Below are positions 1-7,862 of a stretch of 25,562 nt of DNA, one piece after another. Each line of letters opens with the position of its first letter. The first letter of the stretch is position 1. This DNA comes from an uncultured Campylobacter sp. (GTDB taxonomy: Bacteria; Campylobacterota; Campylobacteria; Campylobacterales; Campylobacteraceae): positions 1-25,562 of the forward strand of contig NZ_CALLWC010000069.1 of assembly GCF_938015785.1 (NCBI RefSeq), written 5' to 3'. The translations under genes were made by a program, and so were the position numbers. Below the pieces are notes generated by a model. That model saw nothing but the letters and a program-made list of their open reading frames with translations, had not been told where the DNA came from and made no database searches.

Positions 1-4
1 TTTG

Positions 5-595
5 ATGAAAATAAATATGAATAAGTGCTTGAAATTAATAGTAGCCCTATTTTGTGTCAATATAATGGCTGCGAGCTTAAAAGCGAATAACATAGTAAGC
101 TATTCAAATTCTAAGCTTTCAAGCATAAATGCTAACTACTCTAGATCAAAATCAAGCACTATAAAATTTAAAAATTCCCAACAAGGAAATAAAATGAAAT
201 TTTTAAGGCAATACAAAAACATTATCCTATTACCATTTTTGCTAATTATTTCATTTTTTGTTTTTCGTATGATTTATACGGAAGCAATTAGTGAGTGCGC
301 TCCAATGCGGCTTTTTTCAAAAAATTCTCTAAGCAATAGTGATTATGTTGAATTAAAAGCAAAATGTATAAAAAAAGCTCTGGAAAATAACGATAACCAC
401 CTTATTATGCAGTATTTTAAAAGAGAAACGAGCGAGTGTCTTGAGATTATTGATGAATCGTCAAAAATTCCGCATAATTTGATTAGAGTTAATAGCTTTG
501 AAGAATGGAAAAAATTAAGACTTACGGATACTGACAATATAATTTGTCCTATTGGTAATCCTAAAAAGAGCAATATTGGCAATGAAAGCAAATAA
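5..595 (+). CDS. Hypothetical membrane protein, AT-rich, start uncertain
   Basis: I do not recognise this protein. The open frame runs from the left edge (TTG at 2, ATG at 5 and 17) to a TAA at 593-595. Its first part looks like a signal peptide (MNKCLKLIVALFCVNIMAAS) followed by a Ser/Asn/Lys-rich stretch. A second start, ATG at 194, lies in the same frame and is preceded by a good ribosome binding site (AAGGA at 183-187). From there the product would be 133 residues, with one strong membrane segment (IILLPFLLIISFFVF) and a polar C-terminal domain containing several Cys. Either the long form is one protein with two hydrophobic segments, or the real gene starts at 194 and the upstream part belongs to something truncated by the window edge. 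The base composition is visibly more AT-rich than the trp genes next to it, which fits acquired DNA. The existence of a gene is fairly safe; the start is not. Confidence 0.5.
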   Translation: MKINMNKCLKLIVALFCVNIMAASLKANNIVSYSNSKLSSINANYSRSKSSTIKFKNSQQGNKMKFLRQYKNIILLPFLLIISFFVFRMIYTEAISECAPMRLFSKNSLSNSDYVELKAKCIKKALENNDNHLIMQYFKRETSECLEIIDESSKIPHNLIRVNSFEEWKKLRLTDTDNIICPIGNPKKSNIGNESK

Positions 596-782
596 ATTTA
601 TAAATTCTTCAAATTTACGAAGTTGGGGCTACTCATCAAGCAAAACATTAGCCGCAATTTGAAGTGTAAATTTCAAAATTTACTATTTTATGCCGCGCGT
701 TTTTACAGCTGCATATCCGATAAATTTAGAAGGGCGCCGCAAAAGGTGCCGTCAAAAAAGCGAAATTTAACGTGAAATTTTA

Positions 783-788
783 TATAAT
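783..788 (+). promoter_or_regulatory. Sigma70-type -10 element for trpB
   Basis: A perfect TATAAT lies 27 bases before the trpB start codon, in an AT-rich context. No conserved -35 is evident, which is usual for Campylobacter promoters. No leader peptide or attenuator was seen between it and trpB. Confidence 0.55.
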
Positions 789-814
789 CCTACGATTTAA
801 TGCGAGGAGATAGG

Positions 815-1996
815 ATGAATAAAAAGGCGTATTTCGGGAGTTTCGGCGGGCAATTCGTGCCCGAAACGGCGATGTTCGCGCTCGAGGAGTTGGAGGATGC
901 GTACAGCACCATAGCGCAGACGAAGGAATTTAAAGACGAGCTGGGTTACTTGCTGCGCGAATATGCGGGGCGTCCGACGCCGCTATATCACGCCGCGCGC
1001 CTTAGCGAGCACTACGGGCATGAAATTTATCTAAAGCGCGAGGATCTTAACCACACGGGCGCTCATAAAATCAACAATGCCCTTGCGCAGGCGCTGTTAG
1101 CTAAGAAGATGGGCAAAAAAAAGGTCATCGCAGAAACCGGCGCAGGCCAGCACGGCGTGGCGACGGCGACGGCAGCGGCGCTATTCGGGCTTGAGTGCGA
1201 CGTATATATGGGCGAGACCGACGCTGCGCGCCAGCAGCTCAACGCCTTTAGGATGCAGCTTTTGGGTGCAAATTTGATCAAAATCGGCACCGGTTTAAAA
1301 ACGCTCAAAGAGGCGACCACCGCGGCGATTCAGGCGTGGGTGAACGAGATTGAGAGCGTATTTTACGTCATCGGCTCGGCGGTCGGGCCGCATCCGTATC
1401 CTAAGATGGTTAGGGATTTTCAAAGCGTAATCGGCGCCGAGACCAGATCGCAGCTTGCAAGCAAGGGAATAAAGGCTGATTACGTCCTAGCCTGCGTGGG
1501 CGGCGGAAGCAATGCGATAGGAATTTTTAGCACGTTCGTGGATGATCCCGCCGTACAACTCATCGGCGTCGAAGCGGGCGGCTTGGGCGCGCATACCCCT
1601 TATCACGCAGCGACCATTACTAACGGGCGCGCAGGCATCATCCACGGTATGAAAACGATCGTACTGCAGGATAAATTCGGCATGATCGAGCCCGTACACA
1701 GCATCTCGGCGGGGCTTGATTATCCCGGCGTAGGCCCAGAGCACGCGCATCTGCATGAGACGGGTCGCGTGCGATACGAAGCGGTAACCGACGATGAGTG
1801 CATCACGGCACTTAAACTGCTCTGCAGGCTCGAAGGTATCATCCCCGCGATCGAAAGCGCGCACGCGTTAGCGTATTTAGAAAAGCTCTGTCCGCAGTTA
1901 AAAGGCAGAAAAACGATCGTCGTAAACGTAAGCGGCAGGGGCGATAAGGATATGGATACCGTGATGAATTATAAAAAAGGAACGATTTATGGATAA
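815..1996 (+). CDS. trpB: Tryptophan synthase beta chain
   Basis: TrpB is the PLP-dependent beta subunit of tryptophan synthase. It condenses indole with L-serine to give tryptophan and forms an alpha2-beta2 complex with TrpA. The start is set at ATG 815 because a strong Shine-Dalgarno (GAGGAG) lies just before it; an in-frame ATG at 800 would place that site inside the gene. The product is 393 residues, normal for the family. HTGAHKINNA carries the Schiff-base lysine (Lys85). The family's glycine-rich phosphate-binding loop is visible as VGGGSNAIG, and the C-terminal SGRGDKD motif is present. The stop overlaps trpA by 8 bases, so the two subunits are translationally coupled. No other trp genes lie upstream in the window. 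Confidence 0.97.
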   Translation: MNKKAYFGSFGGQFVPETAMFALEELEDAYSTIAQTKEFKDELGYLLREYAGRPTPLYHAARLSEHYGHEIYLKREDLNHTGAHKINNALAQALLAKKMGKKKVIAETGAGQHGVATATAAALFGLECDVYMGETDAARQQLNAFRMQLLGANLIKIGTGLKTLKEATTAAIQAWVNEIESVFYVIGSAVGPHPYPKMVRDFQSVIGAETRSQLASKGIKADYVLACVGGGSNAIGIFSTFVDDPAVQLIGVEAGGLGAHTPYHAATITNGRAGIIHGMKTIVLQDKFGMIEPVHSISAGLDYPGVGPEHAHLHETGRVRYEAVTDDECITALKLLCRLEGIIPAIESAHALAYLEKLCPQLKGRKTIVVNVSGRGDKDMDTVMNYKKGTIYG

Positions 1997-2735
1997 GATC
2001 AAGGCGGCCTTTGCGGGCAAAAAGGCGAACATCGGCTATATCGTGGCGGGATATCCGAGCCCCGCGCACACGAAGGAGTTTTTGTCAAATTTAGACGAAA
2101 GCGCGATCGATCTGCTTGAGATCGGCATCCCGTATTCCGATCCACTCGCGGACGGCCCGGAAATTTTTAAAGCGAGCTTTTCCGCGGCGCAAAACGGTGT
2201 AAACGCGGAGAAGGTATTTGAAATTTTAAAAGAGGTGCAAACGCGCAAGCCGCTCGTGTTTTTGGTCTATTACAACGTGATCTTTGCCTACGGCGCGCGC
2301 GAGTTTGTAGCGCAGGCGGCGCGCTACGGCATCAGCGGACTAATAATCCCCGATCTGCCGTATGAGGAAAATGAGGAAATTTTCGCGCTTTGCGAAGAGT
2401 TCGGTATCGCGCTCATCCCGCTTATTAGCGTTACGAGCGAGCACCGTGCCGCGCGAGTTTTGAGCCGCGCACGAGGCTTCATCTACGGCGTGGGAGCTAT
2501 CGGCGTGACCGGAAGTAAGCAAACTCCGATCTCGCGCCTTAAAAATATGGTCGCAGATCTTAAAAAAATGAGCGATCTTCCCGTGGCGATCGGCTTTGGT
2601 ATCCGCAACTCTAGCGACGTTCGCGCCACGAAAGAATACGCAGACGGCGCTATCATCGGCACTGCGATCGTAAATTTATGCGCAAACTACAGCGGGCACG
2701 AGCTGCAAGACAAGATCGCCGAACTTTTTAATTAA
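1989..2735 (+). CDS. trpA: Tryptophan synthase alpha chain
   Basis: TrpA cleaves indole-3-glycerol phosphate to indole and glyceraldehyde 3-phosphate and channels the indole to TrpB. The 248-residue TIM barrel has the signature LLEIGIPYSDPLADGP, with catalytic Glu44 and Asp55 (equivalents of E. coli Glu49 and Asp60). Late phosphate-binding loops are visible as GVTGSK and GFGIRNS. The ATG lies inside the end of trpB (8-base overlap), so translation is probably coupled. Length and motifs are complete and nothing suggests damage. A membrane protein gene follows after 10 bases and may be co-transcribed. Confidence 0.97.
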   Translation: MDKIKAAFAGKKANIGYIVAGYPSPAHTKEFLSNLDESAIDLLEIGIPYSDPLADGPEIFKASFSAAQNGVNAEKVFEILKEVQTRKPLVFLVYYNVIFAYGAREFVAQAARYGISGLIIPDLPYEENEEIFALCEEFGIALIPLISVTSEHRAARVLSRARGFIYGVGAIGVTGSKQTPISRLKNMVADLKKMSDLPVAIGFGIRNSSDVRATKEYADGAIIGTAIVNLCANYSGHELQDKIAELFN

Positions 2736-2745
2736 CGAAAAGAGC

Positions 2746-3888
2746 ATGAAAAAGATATTTTTAATTTTAATCGCAAATTTTTGCCTCGGCGCCAATCTGA
2801 TGCAATATGATCTTTTCAACCACGACGATAGCGTGGATATCGTCTTGGCGTTTGACTCCGCATACAAGCCCGACATCGTTCGCAGCGTCGATGGACAGTC
2901 GATGAGCCTTATTTTAAAGGGGCTCGGCGGCGATGAGAAATTTAACGAAATGCGTACCAACCAAAAGGTGCTTAAAAGCTTTACGATCGCGCCCAAGGGC
3001 AAGGATATCGAGATCAACTTCCCTACCGGCGCTGATCTATCAGTCGATGCTCTTACTCAAGACGGTAATCTCAAGCTCATTTTGCGCGTAAAAAATCCTG
3101 CTTTCGATCAGAGCAAGATGAGTGTAAAGAGCGAGGCGAGTGAGACGGCGCAAAGCGGTAGCAGCGGGGTTTCCATGATGCCGATAATCGTAGCGTTACT
3201 GCTTGCGGCTGCGGCTTTCGTAGGCGTGCGAAAATTTTTATCGCACAAGCCGCAAAAAAGTATCGACGAGACATGGCGAGTTTTTGAAGATGACGCTAGT
3301 ATGGATGGCACTGACTTGGACGGGACGGGCATCGATAAAATTTTAAACGAATCCTCTTTTAAAAATCAGAGCGGATCAAAGAACCCAAATTATTCTGACG
3401 CGCAGGAGTTTGCGAAAAAAGATGAGGACTCCGCTTTAAATTTAAAAAATTCTAACGACTCAAAAAACGTAGATGGTGCAGATTTTTTAAGAGGCGAGAA
3501 CGTGAGCGAAGAGAGCATGCGCGATAAATTTTACGATGAGGTTGCGCGTACCGAGCGTTCGGAAGCTATGGGGGCGGACGAAAACTATGAGAGCGCCGAG
3601 AATATAAGAGCAGCGGATAAAATTTCGCCGCTTAAAGTAGGCCCTGTCGAGAGCGGCACGATGGAATTTTGCGAGGGAGCAAAAGAAAGATCGGATACAA
3701 AAGAGCCCAAGGTTTCGGCATTTAGAAGGATTTTAGAAAATGAGCTGCTTAGCTCGGATACCGCAAGACCTAGCGACGTGCGAGTAGAGCTGGTGCGCGA
3801 AATCGACGAAAATAATGCTGCCGTAGTGCTAAGCTTCGCGGGCAAAAAACATCTAGTGGTACTAAAAAGCTCCAACGCTATCGATTAA
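2746..3888 (+). CDS. Membrane protein, possibly FliO-like flagellar export assembly protein
   Basis: This 380-residue protein has a signal peptide (about residues 1-15, ending LGA) and a beta-rich periplasmic domain (about 18-116). A single transmembrane helix follows (about 145-164, MPIIVALLLAAAAFVGVRKF), then a long acidic, low-complexity cytoplasmic stretch (about 170-330). It ends in a short conserved-looking segment with NAAVVLSFAGKKHLVVLK. This layout resembles FliO of Campylobacterota: an exported N-terminal domain, one membrane span and a C-terminal segment ending in a hydrophobic GKKxLVVL strand. FliO helps build the FliPQR core of the flagellar export gate. No other flagellar gene is in the window, so context does not confirm this. 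It follows trpA by 10 bases and is followed by a convergent terminator. The gene is clear; the function is tentative. Confidence 0.5.
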   Translation: MKKIFLILIANFCLGANLMQYDLFNHDDSVDIVLAFDSAYKPDIVRSVDGQSMSLILKGLGGDEKFNEMRTNQKVLKSFTIAPKGKDIEINFPTGADLSVDALTQDGNLKLILRVKNPAFDQSKMSVKSEASETAQSGSSGVSMMPIIVALLLAAAAFVGVRKFLSHKPQKSIDETWRVFEDDASMDGTDLDGTGIDKILNESSFKNQSGSKNPNYSDAQEFAKKDEDSALNLKNSNDSKNVDGADFLRGENVSEESMRDKFYDEVARTERSEAMGADENYESAENIRAADKISPLKVGPVESGTMEFCEGAKERSDTKEPKVSAFRRILENELLSSDTARPSDVRVELVREIDENNAAVVLSFAGKKHLVVLKSSNAID

Positions 3889-3994
3889 TGAGGCGTGGAA
3901 TTTCGCAACTTGCGAGCTTTGCAACCCATAAAATTTTGCAATTTGTTAAATTTTAAAAATTACGGAATTTTATAGCGCTAGAAATTTATGCCAC

Positions 3995-4035
3995 ATTTAA
4001 GCCTCATTGCCAAAAGGTCGCGATGAGGCTTAAAT
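3995..4035. repeat. 13-bp perfect inverted repeat
   Basis: The arms ATTTAAGCCTCAT (3995-4007) and ATGAGGCTTAAAT (4023-4035) are perfect reverse complements around a 15-base loop. The repeat lies between two converging genes, just before a second hairpin. It probably forms part of a transcription termination region. Confidence 0.6.
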
Positions 4036-4048
4036 TTAAAAAGAAAGA

Positions 4049-4094
4049 GGGCAAAGGCTCGGGTAAGCTTTAAAATTTAACCCGCGCCTTGCCC
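4049..4094. terminator. Bidirectional terminator-like hairpin
   Basis: GGGCAAAGGCTCGGGT (4049-4064) pairs with ACCCGCGCCTTGCCC (4080-4094), with one bulged A and one mismatch. The loop of about 15 bases is A/T-rich. The hairpin sits between the 3' ends of the plus-strand FliO-like gene and the minus-strand TonB receptor, where a shared terminator is expected. Confidence 0.6.
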
Positions 4095-4107
4095 GTATAA
4101 GCTTAAT

Positions 4108-6198
4108 CTAAAATCTTACTTCCAAATCGACGTAGAAATTTCGTCCCGCGCCGACTGCTAAAGTATCTCGCGTGCGGTTTGCGTTGATGTAGTGGCGATC
4201 GAAAATATTATTTACGCCAAAGCTCACGTCCGCGCCGTCAAGGGCCGGAATAATGCCGTTTTTGATCTTGTAGCTTCCTCTGAAATTTGCGATCGTGAAA
4301 GCTTTATCGACGTAAAAATATTCCGTTCTGCGAGCGAAATAGGAAGCGGGTTTAGAATGAGGCTTAAAATAGTGGCTTACCTCAAAGCCTAAATTTAAAT
4401 CGTGCAGAGGCGAGTAAAAGGCGTGCGCGCTTAGTTTTTTGGCGTGGTTATTGATGTTTTCGTGCGTCTTTTTATTGTAAATTCTAAGTCGCTCGAAGCT
4501 CGCGCCGAAATCAAAGTCCTGCGTTTGGTAGTTTGAGCTTAGCTCAAAACCATGCCTTTTGGCTTGATCGATATTTTGATACTGCCCGTATTGTTGCGAA
4601 AAGCCGCCCGGAGGCACGCCCAGATGCGGAAGCGCCTTTATGCCGATCATATCTTCGATCTTGCCGTTAAAATAGATAAATTTCATATCGAAGTGATCGT
4701 CCGTAAAAATTTCATCCTGTTTAAAGCTAAATCCGACCTCGTACTCTTTTACGGTCTCGGGCTTTAGATCGGGATTTGGGATGTAATAATAATGTATGTT
4801 CATCGGCCCTGATTGCGATGTCTCGTGCGGAGTAGGCGCGCGGAAACTCTCGCTGTATCCCGCTAAAAGCGTAAATTTATCAAAGAGCGTATAGGCAATC
4901 GCCGCGCGCGGAGAAAATCTGGAATCTTTAAATTTAGCCGATCTGCCTTTGATGTCGCGATCGAATCTATCGTATCTACCGCCTAAGGTAAGCTCTAAAT
5001 CATCGTGCAAGCGGATCAAATCCTGCGCGAAAAGCCCGTAGCTATTGTATTCGTTCGGAAATGAGGCAAAATCCGATAGCACGCCGTTTCGGATAAAGAT
5101 CGCATCTTCCTGCCTATTTTCGTAATCGCCGCCGAAAGCAAAGCTGTGATTTAAAAAGCCAGTGTCGAATTCCGAGATATTTTTGATCTCTAGCCCCTTA
5201 CGATCGTCTTTGTTCGTGTAACTGCCGGTATCTACGCCGTCAATGTAGCTGCGTTTATACTCGGCTCTGCTTTTATAGGCCTTGAAAGACATATCCACTA
5301 GCGGGCTTTGCGGCGTAAAATTCCAATCAAAAACATAATCTCTTTGGCTTAAATTTCCATGCACAAAGAGATCTTCCTCGTTTTTCCATAGCGTTTGCCA
5401 GACGGTGTGTAAATTTTCGTCGTAATCAAAAGCGCTGAAGCTTATGCGGTGGTCGTCCAGACTTGTGCCGATTTTGAAAAATCCCGTATCGATATGCTCG
5501 TTATTAAAGGTCTTGTCGTAGCCTTCGCCGTAGTGCGTACCGCCGTCTGCGAGCTTGATATTGCCGTAGCTTGCGCGCTTGCCGTAGAGTAAAACGTCGA
5601 TCGGAATCTCCTCGCCCTTGCCGTAAACCGCGCCGCGCGTGCTATGCATATTGTTTGATTCAAGCCTCTGTCCTAGCATCAAGCCTACGTTTTTGCCCTC
5701 GCTTAGATAATCGCTCGCGCTTTTGGTTTGCATATTTACGATACCGCCGATCGCGCCCGAGCCGTGAAGTACGGACGAGGCGCCCTTTATGACCTCGACG
5801 CGCTTTAAGATGTCGCTATCGGTGCGGAAGGATGAGATCATATTGGAGTACATCCCCGCGCTTCTGCGCACGCCGTCTTGTTTGATGATGACGCGCTCGT
5901 CGCTTTGATATCCGAATCCGCGGATTTGAAACTGCCTACCGATCTGCCGCCCCATATCCATACTGCCGTCAACGCCCGGTATCTGCATGATCGAATCGAT
6001 CACGTTGGTTTTGGCTTTCATATCCTTGGGGGTTAAAATTCCGGCCGAGCCCGCGTATTTTAGGTTATCGACCGCGCTCACCGTCGCTTGCACGACGATT
6101 TGACCCAGATCCTGCGACTTCGTGGCGTTGTTTTCGGCCGCATTCGCTCCGCCTATCGCGCCTATCGCAAGCGGCACCAATAAAATTCGCTTTTTCAT
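4108..6198 (-). CDS. TonB-dependent outer membrane receptor, probably heme/hemoprotein
   Basis: This is an outer membrane beta-barrel receptor for TonB-driven uptake. The chosen start (ATG at 6198) gives MKKRILLVPLAIGAIGGANA, a clean signal peptide. A further 16 in-frame codons upstream look like leader DNA. The mature protein has an N-terminal TonB-box-like stretch, then a plug domain (about residues 45-160) with IRGFGYQSDER and the ...VEVIKGASSVLHGSGAIGGIVN motif. A 22-strand barrel follows, ending in Phe (VDLEVRF). In the barrel are FRAP (452-455) and NPDL (475-478), with His458 and His469 between and near them. The FRAP/NPxL pair with an intervening His is the hallmark of bacterial heme receptors. 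No transport partners (TonB, permease, heme oxygenase) adjoin it. The upstream region contains a Fur-box-like palindrome, consistent with iron control. Receptor identity is very safe; heme as ligand is inferred. Confidence 0.85.
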   Translation of the reverse strand: MKKRILLVPLAIGAIGGANAAENNATKSQDLGQIVVQATVSAVDNLKYAGSAGILTPKDMKAKTNVIDSIMQIPGVDGSMDMGRQIGRQFQIRGFGYQSDERVIIKQDGVRRSAGMYSNMISSFRTDSDILKRVEVIKGASSVLHGSGAIGGIVNMQTKSASDYLSEGKNVGLMLGQRLESNNMHSTRGAVYGKGEEIPIDVLLYGKRASYGNIKLADGGTHYGEGYDKTFNNEHIDTGFFKIGTSLDDHRISFSAFDYDENLHTVWQTLWKNEEDLFVHGNLSQRDYVFDWNFTPQSPLVDMSFKAYKSRAEYKRSYIDGVDTGSYTNKDDRKGLEIKNISEFDTGFLNHSFAFGGDYENRQEDAIFIRNGVLSDFASFPNEYNSYGLFAQDLIRLHDDLELTLGGRYDRFDRDIKGRSAKFKDSRFSPRAAIAYTLFDKFTLLAGYSESFRAPTPHETSQSGPMNIHYYYIPNPDLKPETVKEYEVGFSFKQDEIFTDDHFDMKFIYFNGKIEDMIGIKALPHLGVPPGGFSQQYGQYQNIDQAKRHGFELSSNYQTQDFDFGASFERLRIYNKKTHENINNHAKKLSAHAFYSPLHDLNLGFEVSHYFKPHSKPASYFARRTEYFYVDKAFTIANFRGSYKIKNGIIPALDGADVSFGVNNIFDRHYINANRTRDTLAVGAGRNFYVDLEVRF

Positions 6199-6211
6199 GC
6201 CCCGACCTTTA

Positions 6212-6289
6212 AAATAAGATTGAAATACATTATTATATATCTGCACACTTAAATAAGGTTGAAATTTAATTTCAAAAATATTTGAAATT
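6212..6289 (-). promoter_or_regulatory. Receptor promoter with Fur-like box and repeated operator-like sites
   Basis: On the minus strand a TATAAT (-10, at 6237-6232) lies 34 bases before the receptor start codon. Upstream, covering the -35 region, is a 17-bp perfect palindrome (6259-6275; arms TTGAAATT and AATTTCAA). Its central 15 bases match 12 of the 14 defined positions of the TGAWAATnATTWTCA Fur-box consensus. It overlaps a second inverted repeat (AATTTCAAA 6268-6276 and TTTGAAATT 6281-6289). A 15-base direct repeat, AAATAAGRTTGAAAT, occurs at 6212-6226 and 6251-6265, 39 bases apart, on either side of the -10. The pattern suggests cooperative repressor binding, most likely Fur. Confidence 0.5.
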
Positions 6290-6618
6290 TGTTTTTATTG
6301 GCAGTAAGTATGCGCTCCATCTGAGCTACTTCTGCGTTTTGGCTGCGTCTTGTCCGCACCCTGTCCGCGCCGCTCCTGCACTGTTTCCGCACCTTGCCTG
6401 TGCCGTATTTAGGCAGATAAATTCGGCGTTTTTATCTCAACAAAGAGTCTAAATTTAAACGCCTGCGATTTACTTGCGTCTAAATTTAGCAATCGCCCGA
6501 GCGATTTAAATTTTTCGCTTTTCATAAATTTAGATCGGAATTTATTTACTTTTTATTTTACAAAGGATAAAATCGCGCCTAAGAGATCGGTCGATCTAGA
6601 TTATTTCAGGACTTTTTC
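6290..6618. other. Intergenic region between receptor and yedE, with tRNA-like remnant
   Basis: No gene is supported here. Read on the minus strand, 6336-6300 resembles the 5' half of a tRNA (TAGCTCAGATGG followed by AGCGC), but the D-loop is too short and no anticodon or T arm follows. Next to it, 6341-6407 is GC-rich with three imperfect copies of a unit like TGTCCGCACC (6351-6360, 6362-6371, 6384-6393). The rest is AT-rich and ends with a possible yedE promoter. Confidence 0.4.
6568..6573 (+). promoter_or_regulatory. Possible -10 element for yedE
   Basis: GATAAAAT (TAAAAT at 6568-6573) follows a T/A-rich tract and lies about 45 bases before the yedE ATG. A short CAGGA at 6607-6611 is the probable ribosome binding site. 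The promoter call is weak because it rests on one hexamer. Confidence 0.3.
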
Positions 6619-7680
6619 ATGAATAACGTTAAATGGTACATCATCGCAGGCGCCGTGCTAGGCGTGCTGGGTGCGACGCTGGTGCATTTTGGGAATCCGG
6701 GCAATATGGGCGTTTGCGTCGCTTGCTTTTTGCGCGACACCACCGGCGCGTTGGGCTTTCACCGAGCTAGCGTGGTGCAATACATCCGCCCAGAGATCAT
6801 AGGGCTCGTGTTCGGCGGCTTTTTGGCAAGCGTGCTTTGGACGCGCGAGTTCGCGCCGGTTACTGGCAGCTCGCCGTTTGCGAAATTTTTCCTAGGGATT
6901 TTCGCGATGATCGGCTGCCTTGTATTTTTGGGATGTCCGTGGCGCGCGTTTTTGCGCCTAGGCGGCGGCGATTTGACCGCGCTAGCCGGATTGGCGGGTC
7001 TAATCTGCGGCGTACTCATTGGGTTTTTGCTTAAAAAGCGCGGCTATGAGGCGAGCAAAGAGGCAAGACTTAGCGGCGCGATCGGAATTTTGCCCGTGCT
7101 ACTAGGCGCTGCGCTGCTTGCGGCCTTGATTTTCGGTCTCAAAACGGGCGAGGGCGGCGCGCTTTTTATCTCCGCTAAAGGTCCCGGCGCGCAACACGCT
7201 GCGGTAGGCATCTCGCTGGCTGCGGGCATTATCGTGGGCGCGGTGATGCACAGAAGCAAATTTTGCAGCGTCGGCGCGTTCGGTAGAATTTTCCGCGGCG
7301 ATTTCTCGATGTTTTGGGGCGTGCTAAGCGTCATCGTGTTTGCAAGCATCGCAAATATCGCGTTTGGACAATACAAACTGGGCTTTGAGGGTCAGCCTAT
7401 CGCTCATAACGATTTCGTTTGGAATTTCTTGGGTATGGTGCTCGCAGGACTTTGCTTCAGCCTCAGCGAGGGCTGCCCGGGCAAGCATCTGGTGCAGGCC
7501 GGCACGGGAAATTTAAGCTCGGGCATATTCGTCATCGGCATGGCGGCGGGCGCTGCGATCGCGCATAATTTCTTGCTCGCAAGCTCGGCTAAAGGCATCA
7601 CCGAGTTCGCTCCTTACGCGGTCGCGATCGGTTTTGTTTTCGCGCTTTACGTGGGGATTTTTCAAAGGCGCGTCGGCTAG
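6619..7680 (+). CDS. yedE: YeeE/YedE family selenium-associated membrane transporter
   Basis: This 353-residue polytopic inner-membrane protein of the YeeE/YedE family has about nine or ten hydrophobic helices. The Cys-containing repeats of the family are visible in order: GNMGVCVACFLRD near the N-terminus, FLGCPWRAFLRLGGGD, HRSKFCSVGAFGR, and SEGCPGKHLVQAGTGN. This full-length, two-half form with GCPWR and GCPGK is the YedE type that occurs in selenium-using bacteria. It is thought to import a selenium or sulfur species. In Campylobacter a homologue (FdhT) is needed for selenium-dependent formate dehydrogenase activity. The functional partners in this window are yedF, selD and fdhC, about 16 kb downstream. 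It appears monocistronic, with its own promoter region upstream and an inverted repeat downstream. The exact substrate is not shown by the sequence. Confidence 0.85.
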   Translation: MNNVKWYIIAGAVLGVLGATLVHFGNPGNMGVCVACFLRDTTGALGFHRASVVQYIRPEIIGLVFGGFLASVLWTREFAPVTGSSPFAKFFLGIFAMIGCLVFLGCPWRAFLRLGGGDLTALAGLAGLICGVLIGFLLKKRGYEASKEARLSGAIGILPVLLGAALLAALIFGLKTGEGGALFISAKGPGAQHAAVGISLAAGIIVGAVMHRSKFCSVGAFGRIFRGDFSMFWGVLSVIVFASIANIAFGQYKLGFEGQPIAHNDFVWNFLGMVLAGLCFSLSEGCPGKHLVQAGTGNLSSGIFVIGMAAGAAIAHNFLLASSAKGITEFAPYAVAIGFVFALYVGIFQRRVG

Positions 7681-7809
7681 CGCAGACATTCAGCTACAGA
7701 ATTTGGCTCGATTCGCTGTCATACGCTTGGTGTAACGGCAAACCCATGCTTTAATTGCAAAATTATATACGGTGAAATTTAAAATCGCCGTATAAAATTT
7801 TGTGCCGCT

Positions 7810-7860
7810 ATAACTTTAAAAAGTAATTTTTGTGCCTGCGTTAGTAAATTTTAAAGTTAT
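7810..7860. repeat. 12-bp perfect inverted repeat between yedE and the broken transferase gene
   Basis: ATAACTTTAAAA (7810-7821) and TTTTAAAGTTAT (7849-7860) are perfect reverse complements with a 27-base spacer. There is no G/C-rich core or clear T-tract, so it is a weak terminator candidate. It marks the point where base composition drops into the AT-rich downstream gene. Confidence 0.5.
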
Positions 7861-7862
7861 TC

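Noticed and set aside
4192..5792. Several plus-strand open frames inside the TonB receptor gene
   Set aside because: They are opposite-strand shadows of a long, motif-rich receptor gene and have basic, low-quality products.
6341..6407. CRISPR-like or tandem repeat array
   Set aside because: There are only three short, imperfect GC-rich units without regular spacing or spacers.
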